A stretch of 36,678 nt of DNA from Flammeovirgaceae bacterium. Its GTDB lineage: Bacteria; Bacteroidota; Bacteroidia; Cytophagales; Cyclobacteriaceae. Each line of letters begins with the position of its first letter. The stretch's first letter is position 1. This document shows, in pieces, positions 1 to 10,041 of this stretch. The notes under the pieces are model-generated. The model did no database searches. It saw nothing but the letters and a program-made list of their open reading frames with translations, and had not been told where the DNA came from. Made by a program: the position numbers and the translations under genes. The DNA lies in NCBI GenBank assembly GCA_012032815.1, contig JAAUQD010000013.1, positions 1-36,678 of the forward strand. The letters run 5' to 3'.

Positions 1-2646
1 CACTTGGATACATTGCTTCTGACATTGTTGCCCGTTATAAGCGACTTAAAGGATTTAATGTTTTACATCCCATGGGTTTTGATGCTTTTGGATTACCGGC
101 AGAGCAATACGCCCTCGAGCATGGCATTCCTCCGGCTGTATCAACAGCCCAAAATATTGAAAACTTCAAACGGCAATTAAACAACATCGGTTTTTGTTAT
201 GACTGGAGCCGCGAAGTACAAACCTGCGATCCAAAATATTACAAATGGACACAGTGGATTTTTCTCCAGATTTTCGACAGCTGGTTCAATCGTCAAACAA
301 ATAAAGCGGAGCGAATTGAGTCACTCATTTCCACTTTAGAAAAAGAAGGAAATATCAATCATCCCTTTCCTGATTCAGCAACCAAAAAAAAGCGACATTA
401 ACGACACCATCACAGCTTCAGAATGGAATGCCGCGGATCAGAAAACGAAACAAGAGATTCTAATGCGGTATCGGTTGGCGTATCTCGCGTATTCTGATGT
501 GAATTGGTGCGAAGCATTGGGTACCGTGTTGGCGAATGATGAAGTAATAAACGGAGTGAGTTACCGCGGTGGACATCCGGTAGTGAAAAGACAAATGCGT
601 CAGTGGAGTCTGCGCATCACCGAATATGCCGAGCGCTTATTGAAAGGTCTTGACGAAATTGACTTCAGTGAAAGTATGAAGGAGATTCAGCGGAACTGGA
701 TTGGTAAAAGTGTTGGAGCATTGATTGATTTTGAGATTAACCTCAACCAAACTGATGAGGTTAAAACCCTGACCGTATTCACTACGCGCCCCGATACCAT
801 TTTTGGTGTTGACTTTATGGTATTGGCACCGGAACATGATTTTGTTAAAGACATTACCACTTCGAATCAAGAGAAAGAAGTTGAAAAATATTTGAAGTAT
901 GTTGAAAGTCGCTCGGAGGTTGAGCGAATGGCGGAAGTCAAAAAGATTACCGGCTGCTTTACGGGTGCCTATGCGACTCATCCTTTTTCAAAAAAGCAAA
1001 TTCCGGTTTGGATAAGCGAGTATGTTCTGGCAGGGTATGGAACCGGTGCCATCATGGCAGTTCCTTGCGGAGATGAACGTGACCATAAGTTTGCCCAACA
1101 TTTTAAGATTCCCATTACTAATATTATTGGTGCACACTACTCTGGTAAAGAAGCCAACCCGACCAAAGAAGCAATACTTGAAAACTCAGATTTTCTGAAT
1201 GGGATAGTTATGAACCAGGCTATTGATGTCGTCATAGAAAAACTTGAACAAGAAGGAATCGGTAAGCGAAAGACAAATTATAAAATGCGTGATGCCGGTT
1301 GGAGCAGGCAGCGGTATTGGGGTGAACCTTTTCCGGTAGAGTTCAAAGACGATATTCCATACCCTATGGATTTGAAAGACCTGCCTTTAGAGCTACCTGA
1401 GTTAAGCAATTTCAAACCTTCGGGGTCGGGTGAAGGACCTTTAGCAAATCTGGACGGCTGGATAAATTTTGAAAAGGGGAAAAAACGGGACAGCAACACC
1501 ATGCCAACGCATGCGGGTGCCGCCTGGTATTTTCTGCGATATATGGATCCACATAATGAAAGTGAGTTTGCCGGAAAAGAAGTGCTTGATTATTGGAACC
1601 AGGTGGATGTATATATTGGTGGATCGGAACATGCGGTTGCGCACCTTCTCTATTCACGACTCTGGGTAAAAGTATTGCACGATTTAGGCTTCCTGAATTT
1701 TGATGAGCCATTTAAGAAGCTGATCAATCAGGGCAAGATAACTGGTGACTCACGGTATGTGTATAGAATCAGGGGCACCAACAAATTCGTATCTGATGGA
1801 TTGAAAAAGGATTATGAAACCGATGAACTTCGTGTGGATGTAAACATGGTGAATGGTCTTGAATTAGATACTGAAGCCTTCAGGAACTGGAAACCTGATT
1901 TCGCAAAAGCCGAATTCATTCTAGAAGAAGATGGCAAATACTTATGCGGTTCAGCCATCGAGAAAATGAGTAAGTCCTATTTTAATGTGGTCAACCCGGA
2001 TGATATAATTTCCAATTATGGAGCCGACACATTGAGGATGTATGAAATGTTCCTCGGGCCGCTGGAACAATCCAAACCCTGGAGTACCAGTGGCATTGAT
2101 GGCGTGTTTAAATTTTTGAGAAGGTTCTGGAATCTGTTTTATGATAACCAGGGAAATTTTTCGGTTATAAATGAAGAACCCACACGCGATGAATTAAAAG
2201 TCTATCACAAAACGATAAAAAAAGTCGCTCATGACATTGAAAACTTTTCGTTCAATACTTCGGTAAGTGAGTTCATGATATGCACAAATGAGTTGAGCGC
2301 GTTAAAATGTAATAAACGGGCCATCCTTGAACCGCTTGTTATCACGCTGGCACCTTTTGCTCCTCACTTTGCTGAGGAATTGTGGCACCAGCTTGGACAC
2401 CATAAAACTGTTTTTGATGCCGCCTTCCCGGAGTATGATGAAAAATACCTTGTGGAAGATTCTTTTGAATACCCAATTTCAATCAATGGGAAAGTGCGGG
2501 CAAAAATGAATTTCTCATTAGACATGCCTAAATCGGATATTGAAAAACTAGTCTTGGCCTCAGACGCCATCCAAAAATGGACCGAAGGCAAATCACCAAA
2601 AAAGGTGATTATTGTTCCGGGTAAAATTGTGAACCTGGTTTACTGA
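1..2646 (+). CDS. leuS: Leucyl-tRNA synthetase, 5'-truncated by window start, one frameshift
   Basis: Class I aminoacyl-tRNA synthetase that charges tRNA-Leu with leucine in the cytoplasm. The frame is open from base 3, before the track's ATG at 72: it reads [17 protein letters not shown], the segment just after the HIGH-type signature, so roughly the first 45-50 residues lie outside the window. An editing-domain region with TRPDTIFG is followed by the class I KMSKS loop (EKMSKSYFN) and the anticodon-binding C-terminus. The track shows two ORFs (72-401 and 463-2646) because a run of eight A near 384-391 puts the frame off by one. With seven A the protein reads straight through as [17 protein letters not shown] into the second ORF, so this is almost certainly one gene with an inserted A. 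The stop is TGA at 2644-2646. Identification is very sure; only the frameshift is uncertain in origin. Confidence 0.96.
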
Positions 2647-2711
2647 CCCCGCTTCCCTAATATTAAAATAATGAAATAAACATACATCAGTAAGTGTATT
2701 CGTTATGCATT

Positions 2712-2727
2712 TGGATTACCTAATCCA
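2712..2727. promoter_or_regulatory. Perfect inverted repeat upstream of fabH-like gene
   Basis: TGGATTA-CC-TAATCCA, seven-base perfect arms, lies about 90 bases upstream of the ketoacyl-ACP synthase start in the 171-base gap after leuS. It looks like a dimeric repressor site. No regulator is assigned, and a chance palindrome cannot be excluded. Confidence 0.3.
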
Positions 2728-2817
2728 TATATAAAGGATACAACCTCAATAAAATTAAAGGGTCTTTAATTGTTAATTTCTTACCTTGGTCTCCAATAAT
2801 TTTACAATTGTAATCGT

Positions 2818-3816
2818 ATGAAGTACTCAAAAATTGTTGGCCTTGGTCATCATGTTCCTGACACCGTTATCACTAATGAATACCTAACTAATTTGATCGA
2901 TACTACCGATGAATGGATTGTGGAACGTACGGGTATTAAAGAGCGAAGATATATCGATCATACAAAGGATACGGTTGCCAATATGGCTGCAAGAGCTACT
3001 CGCATGGCCCTTAAGCGGGCCGGTCTAACTGAAAAGGACATTGAGTTTATTGTTTTTGCCACTATAACTCCCGATTACTTTTTCCCAGGTTCTGGTGTCC
3101 TCTTACAACGTGAACTTGGTTTAGAAGGAATAGGTGCATTGGATATTCGCAATGCGTGCTCAGGATTTATTTATGGTCTTTCGGTAGCTGATCAATATAT
3201 TAAAACAGGAGCGTATAAAACCGTATTAGTCATAGGCGCTGAAATCCAATCCACTGCATTAGACCTCACAACGCGTGGAAGAAATACGGCTGTCATTTTC
3301 GGTGATGGTGCTGGCGCAGCGATTTTGCAATCGTCTGATAAGCCGGGTGTTCTTTCCACTCATCTCCATGCAGATGGTCGCTATGCAGAAGAGCTTTATG
3401 TTAAAGATCCCGGAAGTAGTCGCCCCCACAAGGAGCGCCAGCCAGAGCAAATTCTTGACACCTCATCGTTTAAAGTATTTATGAACGGTAACCAGGTGTT
3501 TAAACATGCCGTGGTTCGTTTTATGGAGGTTATCAATGAAGCCCTAAATGCGAATAACCTGAAGAAGGAGGATATTTCTCTCTTGGTTCCGCATCAGGCT
3601 AACCTTAGAATCAGTCAGTTCATTCAAGAAAAGTTAGGGCTGACGGATGACCAGGTGTACAATAATATAATGCGTTTTGGAAACACAACAGCCGCATCAA
3701 TTCCGATTGCCATGAGCGAGGCTTTTGGTGAGGGAAAGATAAAAGAAAACGATTTGGTTTGCCTGGCTGCTTTTGGCAGTGGGTTCACATGGGCATCATC
3801 ACTAATTCGCTGGTAA
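2818..3816 (+). CDS. fabH: 3-oxoacyl-ACP synthase III (FabH-type ketoacyl synthase)
   Basis: Thiolase-fold condensing enzyme of the KAS III family, which normally condenses a short acyl-CoA with malonyl-ACP to start fatty acid synthesis. The 332-residue length is normal for FabH. The Cys-His-Asn triad is visible: C114 in RNACSGF, H259 in VPHQANLR and N289 in RFGNTTAA. The N-terminal DEWIVERTGIKERR is also typical of the family. It starts at an ATG preceded by an AT-rich leader with an inverted repeat. A small gene follows 12 bases downstream, probably co-transcribed. It is not beside plsX/rpmF as many primary fabH genes are, so it could be a paralogue that primes a special acyl chain; the sequence cannot decide this. 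Family assignment is secure. Confidence 0.92.
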   Translation: MKYSKIVGLGHHVPDTVITNEYLTNLIDTTDEWIVERTGIKERRYIDHTKDTVANMAARATRMALKRAGLTEKDIEFIVFATITPDYFFPGSGVLLQRELGLEGIGALDIRNACSGFIYGLSVADQYIKTGAYKTVLVIGAEIQSTALDLTTRGRNTAVIFGDGAGAAILQSSDKPGVLSTHLHADGRYAEELYVKDPGSSRPHKERQPEQILDTSSFKVFMNGNQVFKHAVVRFMEVINEALNANNLKKEDISLLVPHQANLRISQFIQEKLGLTDDQVYNNIMRFGNTTAASIPIAMSEAFGEGKIKENDLVCLAAFGSGFTWASSLIRW

Positions 3817-3828
3817 GTTTAACTCAAT

Positions 3829-4053
3829 ATGAAAACAACAAAATACAATCCAAGTCCCTTAGAAGTTGACGTTGCCAATGCATTAGTCATCCTTCAAAAG
3901 GAAATAGAAATCCACTTACAAGGCAATAAAATCGTAACTATTGAAAGTAACCTTAAACGTGATAATCCTATAGTCACCATGAAGCTCGAAGATAATGATG
4001 GAGATCTCCATGAGTTAGTTGTGCGAATTGTACAAATCCCTGATAAGTTTTAA
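3829..4053 (+). CDS. Small hypothetical protein (74 aa)
   Basis: I do not recognise the family. The product is soluble and mixed-charge, without signal peptide or membrane segment. It is predicted to be mostly alternating strands around a helix, with LEVDVANALVILQKEIE near the N-terminus and an acidic stretch LEDNDGD near residue 55. It starts 12 bases after the fabH-like stop, which suggests co-transcription. It carries coding-like composition and a clean ATG and TAA. No function is proposed. Confidence 0.7.
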   Translation: MKTTKYNPSPLEVDVANALVILQKEIEIHLQGNKIVTIESNLKRDNPIVTMKLEDNDGDLHELVVRIVQIPDKF

Positions 4054-4178
4054 ATTTTTAAGCTCCAATTATCCTATTCAAAAAGTACCGCAACTAACTG
4101 TATGCACAGGCCTTATAATTCAAGTATATTGCAAACAACCTGTTTCATTAAATTCCGTTTACAATTGAATTGAAAGCG

Positions 4179-5837
4179 ATGCGCAAATTCGGAATAGCTG
4201 TTGTAGCCCTTATTCTTGGTCTGGTTGTATTTTCGTTTACACCGCCTGCCGATCGTTATTTCCAAATCGCCAAGAACCTTGACATTTTCGCTTCAGTATT
4301 TAAGGAAGTTAATTCTTTATATGTTGACGAAACAAATCCGAATATTCTTATAAAAACAGGGATTGATGCTATGCTTCAATCGTTGGATCCCTATACCAAC
4401 TATGTTCCGGAAGATGAAGTTGAGGATTTTCTTACAACTATTACAAGTCAGTATGGAGGAATAGGTGCGCTTACAACGGTATTTGAGAATCGAACCGTCA
4501 TATCAATGGTTTATGAAGGCTTCCCCGCTTATAAAAATGGTTTAAAAATTGGAGACGAAGTAATAGCAGTAGATGGTATAGAGATTGAGCCACTATCAAC
4601 TGACGAAGTCAATCAACTTACCCGAGGACAAGTAGGTACAACCATAACCCTTACGGTAAAACGTTTTGGAGTAAACAATCCGCTTAATCTTCAATTTAAA
4701 CGCGAGAAAATTAAAATCAACAATGTCCCCTATTCAGGTATGCTCAATACAGATGTCGGATATATTGAGCTTACTATATTTAATCCGGATGCCGGACGTG
4801 AAGTGAAAAATGCGTTGGTGAAACTGAAAGAGCAAGGAGCTAAAAATATCATTTTGGATTTGAGGGGTAACCCGGGGGGTTTGTTAATTGAGTCGGTCAA
4901 TATTTGTAACCTGTTCATTCCAAAGGGTAAAAAGGTAGTTACCACAAAAGGCAAAACCACAGACAGCAATGTCATATACGAAACATTGAATGAACCGATT
5001 GACCTGGACATTCCGGTGATTGTGTTGATTGATCGTGAAAGCGCATCGGCATCAGAAATTGTTGCTGGGACATTACAGGATTATGATCGAGGTGTTATTC
5101 TTGGTGAAAAGTCTTTCGGAAAAGGTTTAGTCCAGGTAAACCGACAATTACCCTACAATTCACAAGTTAAAATTACCACGGCAAAATATTATACGCCCAC
5201 CGGGCGGTGCATTCAGGTTCTTGATTATAGTCATCGCAAAGAAGACGGTAGTGTAGATGCCATCGCAGATTCAGTTAAGAGGGTATTTAAAACATCCAAT
5301 GGCCGCGATGTTTTTGATGGAGGTGGTGTTGATCCTGACGTAAAAGTAGGTGGCAATGATATATCATCATTTACAGAACACCTGGTTAGCAAGGGTTTCA
5401 TTTTTGATTATGCAACAGAATATGCGTATACACGGCCAACCATTCCAGCAGGCAAAACATTCAGTTTAAGTGACAAGGAGTATCTTGAATTTGCGGAATG
5501 GATGAAACAAAAAGACATAGGCTACATTTCTCCGCTTGAATTGCAAGTCAATAAATTAACTGTACAAGCCCATCGGGAAAAATATTATGAAGTAGTAGGA
5601 ACACAGCTTCAGCAGGTAAAATCAAAAATTCAGGAAAGCCATAAGAATGACCTGTTCTTTTTTAAACCTGAAATAAAAAAACAATTGGAAGAAAATATTG
5701 CCTCCCGATTCTACCTGGGTTCAGGGAAATCAGAGGTTGGTTTAAGTAAAGATCCGGATGTTCAACGGTCAATAGAATTATTCAACCAACCCGATGAATA
5801 CATAAAGATTTTAGGCAGCACCAATAGTAAAAAATAA
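4179..5837 (+). CDS. S41 family C-terminal processing peptidase (CtpA/Prc-like)
   Basis: Serine protease that trims proteins from their C-termini, acting in the periplasm and anchored by an N-terminal hydrophobic helix (about residues 4-20, FGIAVVALILGLVVFSF). A PDZ domain spans about residues 85-165, followed by the S41 core. The Ser-Lys dyad is visible as the central Ser of RESASASEI (about S290) and the Lys of SFGKGLVQ (about K315), 25 residues apart as in the family. The track begins at TTG 4170; I prefer the in-frame ATG at 4179 because the product then begins MRKFGIAV, a compact signal anchor. At about 552 residues the length is typical for Bacteroidota homologues, including the alpha-helical C-terminal extension. 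The gene ends at a strong hairpin terminator. Confidence 0.93.
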   Translation: MRKFGIAVVALILGLVVFSFTPPADRYFQIAKNLDIFASVFKEVNSLYVDETNPNILIKTGIDAMLQSLDPYTNYVPEDEVEDFLTTITSQYGGIGALTTVFENRTVISMVYEGFPAYKNGLKIGDEVIAVDGIEIEPLSTDEVNQLTRGQVGTTITLTVKRFGVNNPLNLQFKREKIKINNVPYSGMLNTDVGYIELTIFNPDAGREVKNALVKLKEQGAKNIILDLRGNPGGLLIESVNICNLFIPKGKKVVTTKGKTTDSNVIYETLNEPIDLDIPVIVLIDRESASASEIVAGTLQDYDRGVILGEKSFGKGLVQVNRQLPYNSQVKITTAKYYTPTGRCIQVLDYSHRKEDGSVDAIADSVKRVFKTSNGRDVFDGGGVDPDVKVGGNDISSFTEHLVSKGFIFDYATEYAYTRPTIPAGKTFSLSDKEYLEFAEWMKQKDIGYISPLELQVNKLTVQAHREKYYEVVGTQLQQVKSKIQESHKNDLFFFKPEIKKQLEENIASRFYLGSGKSEVGLSKDPDVQRSIELFNQPDEYIKILGSTNSKK

Positions 5838-5851
5838 ACGTATTGAATGGC

Positions 5852-5881
5852 AAAAAAATGGCTCATAAGAGCCATTTTTTT
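5852..5881. terminator. Bidirectional rho-independent terminator between ctp and glnN
   Basis: AAAAAATGGCTC-ATAA-GAGCCATTTTTT forms a 12-bp stem with A/T tracts on both sides, so it can terminate the S41 gene on the plus strand and the convergent glutamine synthetase on the minus strand. It touches the glnN stop codon (5880-5882). Confidence 0.88.
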
Positions 5882-8041
5882 ATCGCATAAATAGTAACTC
5901 CCTGTACTTCACCAACGGCCAATCCTCATCATCAATGAGTAACTCCAGATTATCCACAGCATCACGAATTTTAGAAAAATACGTTTCCTTGATCTGGTCG
6001 CAATAAGCATTAGCTCGTTTGTGGGTATCGGTAATCTTATTGACTTTTTTACGCTCGTCAATCATAGCACGTACATTGGTCTTAATGGACTCAATGTATC
6101 CGCTAATTTCACTGATCGTTTTAACGACAGCCTTATTATCAATATTGAGTCCTTTAAGTCCGTTCGCGTTTTGAATCAATTTGTTTTGATAATCAATGGC
6201 AGTGGGAATAATGTGATTCATAGCCAGGTCGCCCATTACACGAGCCTCTATTTGCACCCGCTTAATGTAGCTTTCTAACCTGATTTCATTCCTCGCTTCA
6301 AGTTCGGCATGAGATAAGACCCCAAATTTTTCGAACAACTGAACCGATTCCTTACTGAGATACGCATCAATCGCCCTGGGTGTATTGGTAATGTTGTTTA
6401 AACCCTTCTTTGTGGCATCTTTTACCCACCCTTCAGAATACCCATCGCCTTCAAAACGAATGCTTTTTGATTCTTTAATGTATTTGCGAAGAACATTAAC
6501 GATAGCTAATCGCTTCTCTGTTCCTTTTTCAATTTCTTTTGAAACCGCACTATGAAATTTCTCCAGTTGATCTGCAACAATCAAGTTAAGGGCTGTCATA
6601 GCTGTACCGCTATTGTCGCTGGCACCAACCGCACGAAACTCAAACTTATTTCCGGTAAATGCGAAAGGAGAAGTCCGGTTACGATCGGTGGCATCAAGAA
6701 TAATTTCGGGTATCTGATCAATACCTAATTTCATGTACATATTATCCCCCTTCTCGATTTTGATGTTTCCTTTTTTCTCCAATTCGTCAAGGACTGAAGA
6801 CATTTGGGCACCAATAAACACAGACATAATTGCCGGAGGCGCTTCATTGGCACCTAATCGGAAATCATTACCGGCAGAAGCAATACTAGCGCGAAGAAGG
6901 TCTGCATTGACATGCACTGCTTTTATCGTTGTAATAAAAAAAGTAAGAAACAAAAGATTATCCCTGGCGCTGCTTGACGGGGCAAAAAGATTTATGCCAG
7001 TGTCTGTGATCAATGACCAGTTGTTGTGCTTTCCGCTACCGTTCAGGCCCGCAAAAGGTTTTTCATGAAAAGGACTCTGAGATTATGTCGTTCTGCAACT
7101 CTCGTCATCACATCCATCAGCAATTGATTGTGATCATTGGCTACATTGACCTCTTCAAATAATGGTGCAACTTCAAATTGACTCGGTGCCACTTCATTGT
7201 GTCGGGTACGCAAAGGAATCCCCAACTTCCAGCTCTCAATCTCAAAATCCTTCATGAAATCATAAACTCTCGAAGGGATGCTACCAAAATAGTGATCTTC
7301 CATTTGCTGACCACGAGCCGGTGAATGACCGAACACTGTTCTTCCGCTCATCACTAAATCCGGGCGAGCCATAAACAAGGCCTTGTCAACAACAAAATAC
7401 TCTTGTTCACATCCCAATGAAGCGCTTACATGCTGGATGTCCTTGTCAAATAACTGGCATACTTTCGTTGCAGCATTATCTACTGCTTTCAGCGCCTTAA
7501 GCAATGGTGATTTAGTGTCCAGTGTTTCTCCGGTGTAGGAAACAAATACAGTGGGAATACAAAGTGTACGTCCATAAATAAACATGGGTGATGTAGGATC
7601 CCATGCTGTGTATCCGCGTGCTTCAAAGGTGCTGCGAATTCCACCACTTGGAAAGGATGAGGCATCCGGTTCCTGCTGCACCAGCTCACTGCCTTTAAAT
7701 TTTTCAATACCGGCCAGTGCATCAAAAAATGAATCATGCTTCTCAGCGGTACCACCTGTTAAAGGTTGAAACCAATGCGTAAAATGGGTAACCCCCTTAT
7801 TCATTGCCCATGCCTTTGCTGCCGATGCTACTGCATCAGCTGTTGTTTCATCAATCTTCTCATGATTTTTGATTGCCTGCCTTACCTTATTATAAACAGA
7901 GGGTACCAGAGCAGAGCGCATTTGATCAGGACCGAACACATTTTCACCGAAAAACTTAGAAACCTGGAAGTCAGGAAGTTCAACCGGTAAACGAGGCCGT
8001 TCGCTTAATGTTTTTAGTGCTTCAAATCGTAATAATGCCAT
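5880..8041 (-). CDS. glnN: Glutamine synthetase type III, one frameshift
   Basis: Makes glutamine from glutamate, ammonia and ATP. This is the long GSIII form of about 720 residues common in Bacteroidota, not the about 450-residue GSI. N-terminal half (track ORF 7043-8041): GSIII-specific start region, GGTAEKHDSFFD, GCEQEYFVVD (metal ligand Glu) and LRTRHNEVAPSQFEVAP. C-terminal half (5880-7013): ITDTGINLFAPSS, DATDRNRTSPFAFTGNKFEFR and a helical tail. The two ORFs join in a run of four A (plus-strand 7068-7071). One more base restores RVLFHEKPFAGLNGSGKHNNWS, the conserved ATP/glutamate-site segment, so a one-base deletion, probably a sequencing error, splits the gene. It is a monocistronic minus-strand gene ending at the shared terminator. 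A TAGTTTTG element (plus 8062-8069) just upstream resembles a Bacteroidota -7 box but lacks a properly spaced TTG. Confidence 0.95.
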
Positions 8042-8174
8042 AATAGTGGTTGTTTATGCGCCAAAACTATCACATTTTTCTATTTGTGGTCTATTTTTGA
8101 CCCAACAAATAGATTATTTAGCAATATTTTTCGATTGAAGGGTATTTTTTAACCCACTAGACGTACAATTGGAC

Positions 8175-8948
8175 TTATCCCTTTCGTGAAGCTACTTCCG
8201 TGAATTTTGTGTCATAATCGGTGCGTATGGTTCCCATCCACCGGTCCCACCAAAGAAAATACAGTCCATAGTTTCCTACAAAAAACTGGTGGTGCTGATT
8301 GTGGCTTACGGATGTATTAATCCAGCGACCAATTCTTGAGGCAGCAAAACCTGGTGGATAAAGTTCATAGCCGAGATGACCGTATACATTATAGATCATC
8401 ATTATCAATAAGAATCCTGCCATACCCAGCGGATGGACGGGCATTACGATTGCCAAAACCGGAACTATGCCTGCCTCGATAACCGCCTCAATCGGATGAA
8501 AGGCCATGGCTGCCCACGGGGATGGGTTTGTACTGAGGTGGTGTGTTCGATGGGCATGCTTAAAGACGGATTGAAGATGCATTATTCGATGCGCCCAATA
8601 GAAGTACGCATCATGGATAATTATCATAATGGGTATTGATAATATTAAATATAAGATTCCGAATTCTTCAATCTCGAAATAGATTTGAGTGATCCGAATA
8701 AAGCTGGTCTTAAAAACCAGTAGCCCCACCAGTGTAAAGATTACTGCCGTTATAAAAGAATAGATAAATTCCCGCCAATAGTCTCCTCGTTTAGGAAAGA
8801 GCAGTTGAATTTTTCGATAATTCCAGGCTTTCTTCTTAACGATATAATAAATTCCATAGCCAATGGCTGCAAGAATAAAGTAGCGAAGAAACACGACTAT
8901 AAACAACTTTAGTGTAAACTCCTCGGTACCAGAAAAGAGGGAAGGCAT
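8175..8948 (-). CDS. Sterol desaturase / fatty acid hydroxylase superfamily membrane protein
   Basis: Integral membrane di-iron oxygenase-like protein of 257 residues. The histidine clusters of the superfamily are all present: HDAYFYWAHRIMH, HRTHH and the C-terminal HNQHH. Four or more hydrophobic segments surround them (about residues 13-35, 65-85, 95-115 and 150-185). The substrate cannot be read from sequence; fatty acid, sterol-like or sphingolipid hydroxylation are all possible, and carotenoid hydroxylation is less likely because a separate CrtZ is present. It stands alone on the minus strand, 133 bases beyond the glutamine synthetase start. Family assignment is secure; exact activity is unknown. 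Confidence 0.88.
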   Translation of the reverse strand: MPSLFSGTEEFTLKLFIVVFLRYFILAAIGYGIYYIVKKKAWNYRKIQLLFPKRGDYWREFIYSFITAVIFTLVGLLVFKTSFIRITQIYFEIEEFGILYLILSIPIMIIIHDAYFYWAHRIMHLQSVFKHAHRTHHLSTNPSPWAAMAFHPIEAVIEAGIVPVLAIVMPVHPLGMAGFLLIMMIYNVYGHLGYELYPPGFAASRIGRWINTSVSHNQHHQFFVGNYGLYFLWWDRWMGTIRTDYDTKFTEVASRKG

Positions 8949-9021
8949 AGCGAAAAAATAATTTAACTCAATTTAAAACCAAAATAAGGCTTCTATCGTT
9001 TTAATCTCTAAATGATCGATT

Positions 9022-9186
9022 ATGATCAAATTTACATTAAAAAAGAACTCAAATAAGAAAGGGAAGTTGCACCCAACTACCTATTCAAAGAATTTTGGAA
9101 TTGCCCGTTTGAATCTTGAGCAAAACAGGCTGGAAGATAAGGTGCAGTATATTTGGGCCTTAACCAATACAACAAAACCCATTTAA
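9022..9186 (+). CDS. Possible small basic protein (54 aa)
   Basis: This ORF is below the size of the supplied track. It begins with an ATG giving MIKFTLKKNSNKKGK and ends at TAA, lying between two minus-strand genes and read in the opposite direction. The product is strongly basic at the N-terminus and contains NFGIARLNLEQNRLEDK. I do not recognise it. A weak hairpin overlaps its stop. It may be a small gene or a fragment, and coding status is uncertain. Confidence 0.35.
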   Translation: MIKFTLKKNSNKKGKLHPTTYSKNFGIARLNLEQNRLEDKVQYIWALTNTTKPI

Positions 9187-9196
9187 GCCGGGTTTA
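9175..9196. terminator. Weak bidirectional hairpin
   Basis: AAACCC-N9-GGGTTT with short T-rich flanks on both strands lies between the small plus-strand ORF and the end of the GIN-domain gene. The six-base stem with a nine-base loop is a weak terminator candidate. Confidence 0.35.
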
Positions 9197-9200
9197 TTAT

Positions 9201-9884
9201 TTAGCTGGATTTCCTGACTGATCCTCCGCTACTCGAATTGGTATTTGTCTTGGAGGGATTACCCCGATAACGAATACTTCCACCACTGCTGGCTCTGGCT
9301 TCGATTTCATTTTTAGCATTCACCCTAATGTCTCCGGCACTGCTGGCTTCAGCATCTACACGATCAGCTTCGAGATTATACGCATCAATTTCTCCGGCAC
9401 TGCTTGCATCGGCATTAAGGTATCCGGTTTTTCCTTCTAATATCATATCTCCGGCACTCGAAGCAGAAGCTGTCGTTTTTGAAGCCTCAATTTTTAATTC
9501 AATATTTCCGGAACTGGATACAGACAGCGTTAGATCAGAAGCTTTAATCACATCCTCTGAATAAAGGTTAGCCGCAGAGCTGCATGAAATCTTTTCTAAT
9601 GAAACATAGGTGACATATACTTTTACATTTCGACTACGGTAGTTTCCATCGCGCATTTCGATAACCAGGTTACTCCCTTTTACTTCGGTCAATACATCCG
9701 ACAATCTCACTCCGCTGGCAATTACCCTGGCACTCTCTTTCGTTCCTTTCTTTAGATATACATCGATGGCTTCCCCTGCCCTAATACCTGAAAATGAACT
9801 CAGATTTCGAGTCTCCGATTCCTGAGCATAAATGAACGTGACAGACAGGAATATACAAACCGATAATGCTACTATTCTCCTCAT
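9201..9884 (-). CDS. GIN domain-containing secreted protein (DUF2807)
   Basis: Predicted exported protein of about 227 residues with an N-terminal signal peptide (MRRIVALSVCIFLSVTFIYAQ). The track begins at GTG 9893, but the ATG at 9884 gives the standard signal-peptide start. The mature part matches the head-GIN/DUF2807 type: RNLSSFSGIRAGEAIDVYLKKG, then a repetitive beta-strand ladder. About every 20-25 residues the motif ASSAG[DE] recurs (ASSAGDM, ASSAGEI, ASSAGDI), then ASSGGSI and SSSGGSV, as expected for a right-handed parallel beta-helix. The molecular function of the family is poorly known; members are periplasmic or surface proteins of Bacteroidota. No partner gene is apparent next to it. 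Confidence 0.87.
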   Translation of the reverse strand: MRRIVALSVCIFLSVTFIYAQESETRNLSSFSGIRAGEAIDVYLKKGTKESARVIASGVRLSDVLTEVKGSNLVIEMRDGNYRSRNVKVYVTYVSLEKISCSSAANLYSEDVIKASDLTLSVSSSGNIELKIEASKTTASASSAGDMILEGKTGYLNADASSAGEIDAYNLEADRVDAEASSAGDIRVNAKNEIEARASSGGSIRYRGNPSKTNTNSSSGGSVRKSS

Positions 9885-10041
9885 AAAAATCACTGTTTAG
9901 TCTATAGACAGCAAATAATTTGGCCCGTTGCATGGGAAAACTGTCATAACGCTTAATTTTCCCGAGTATGCATTATATATTCGTTTTTTCCATAAATTTC
10001 AGGTAAATTATTAACCTTTATAACCGTTATAATTCAGAATT

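Noticed and set aside
384-391. Programmed ribosomal frameshift at the A run in leuS
   Set aside because: A8 is slippery in principle, but nineteen similar breaks of both signs occur in unrelated genes of this window, so sequence error is the simpler explanation.
1412-1711. Antisense ORFs within leuS, crtI, the permeases and the helicase in the track
   Set aside because: They lie opposite well-conserved genes, lack recognisable motifs and are shadows of the real coding frames.
8062-8069. Promoter for glnN from TAGTTTTG on the minus strand
   Set aside because: It fits the -7 consensus, but no TTG lies at a proper -33 distance, so I did not list it as a promoter.
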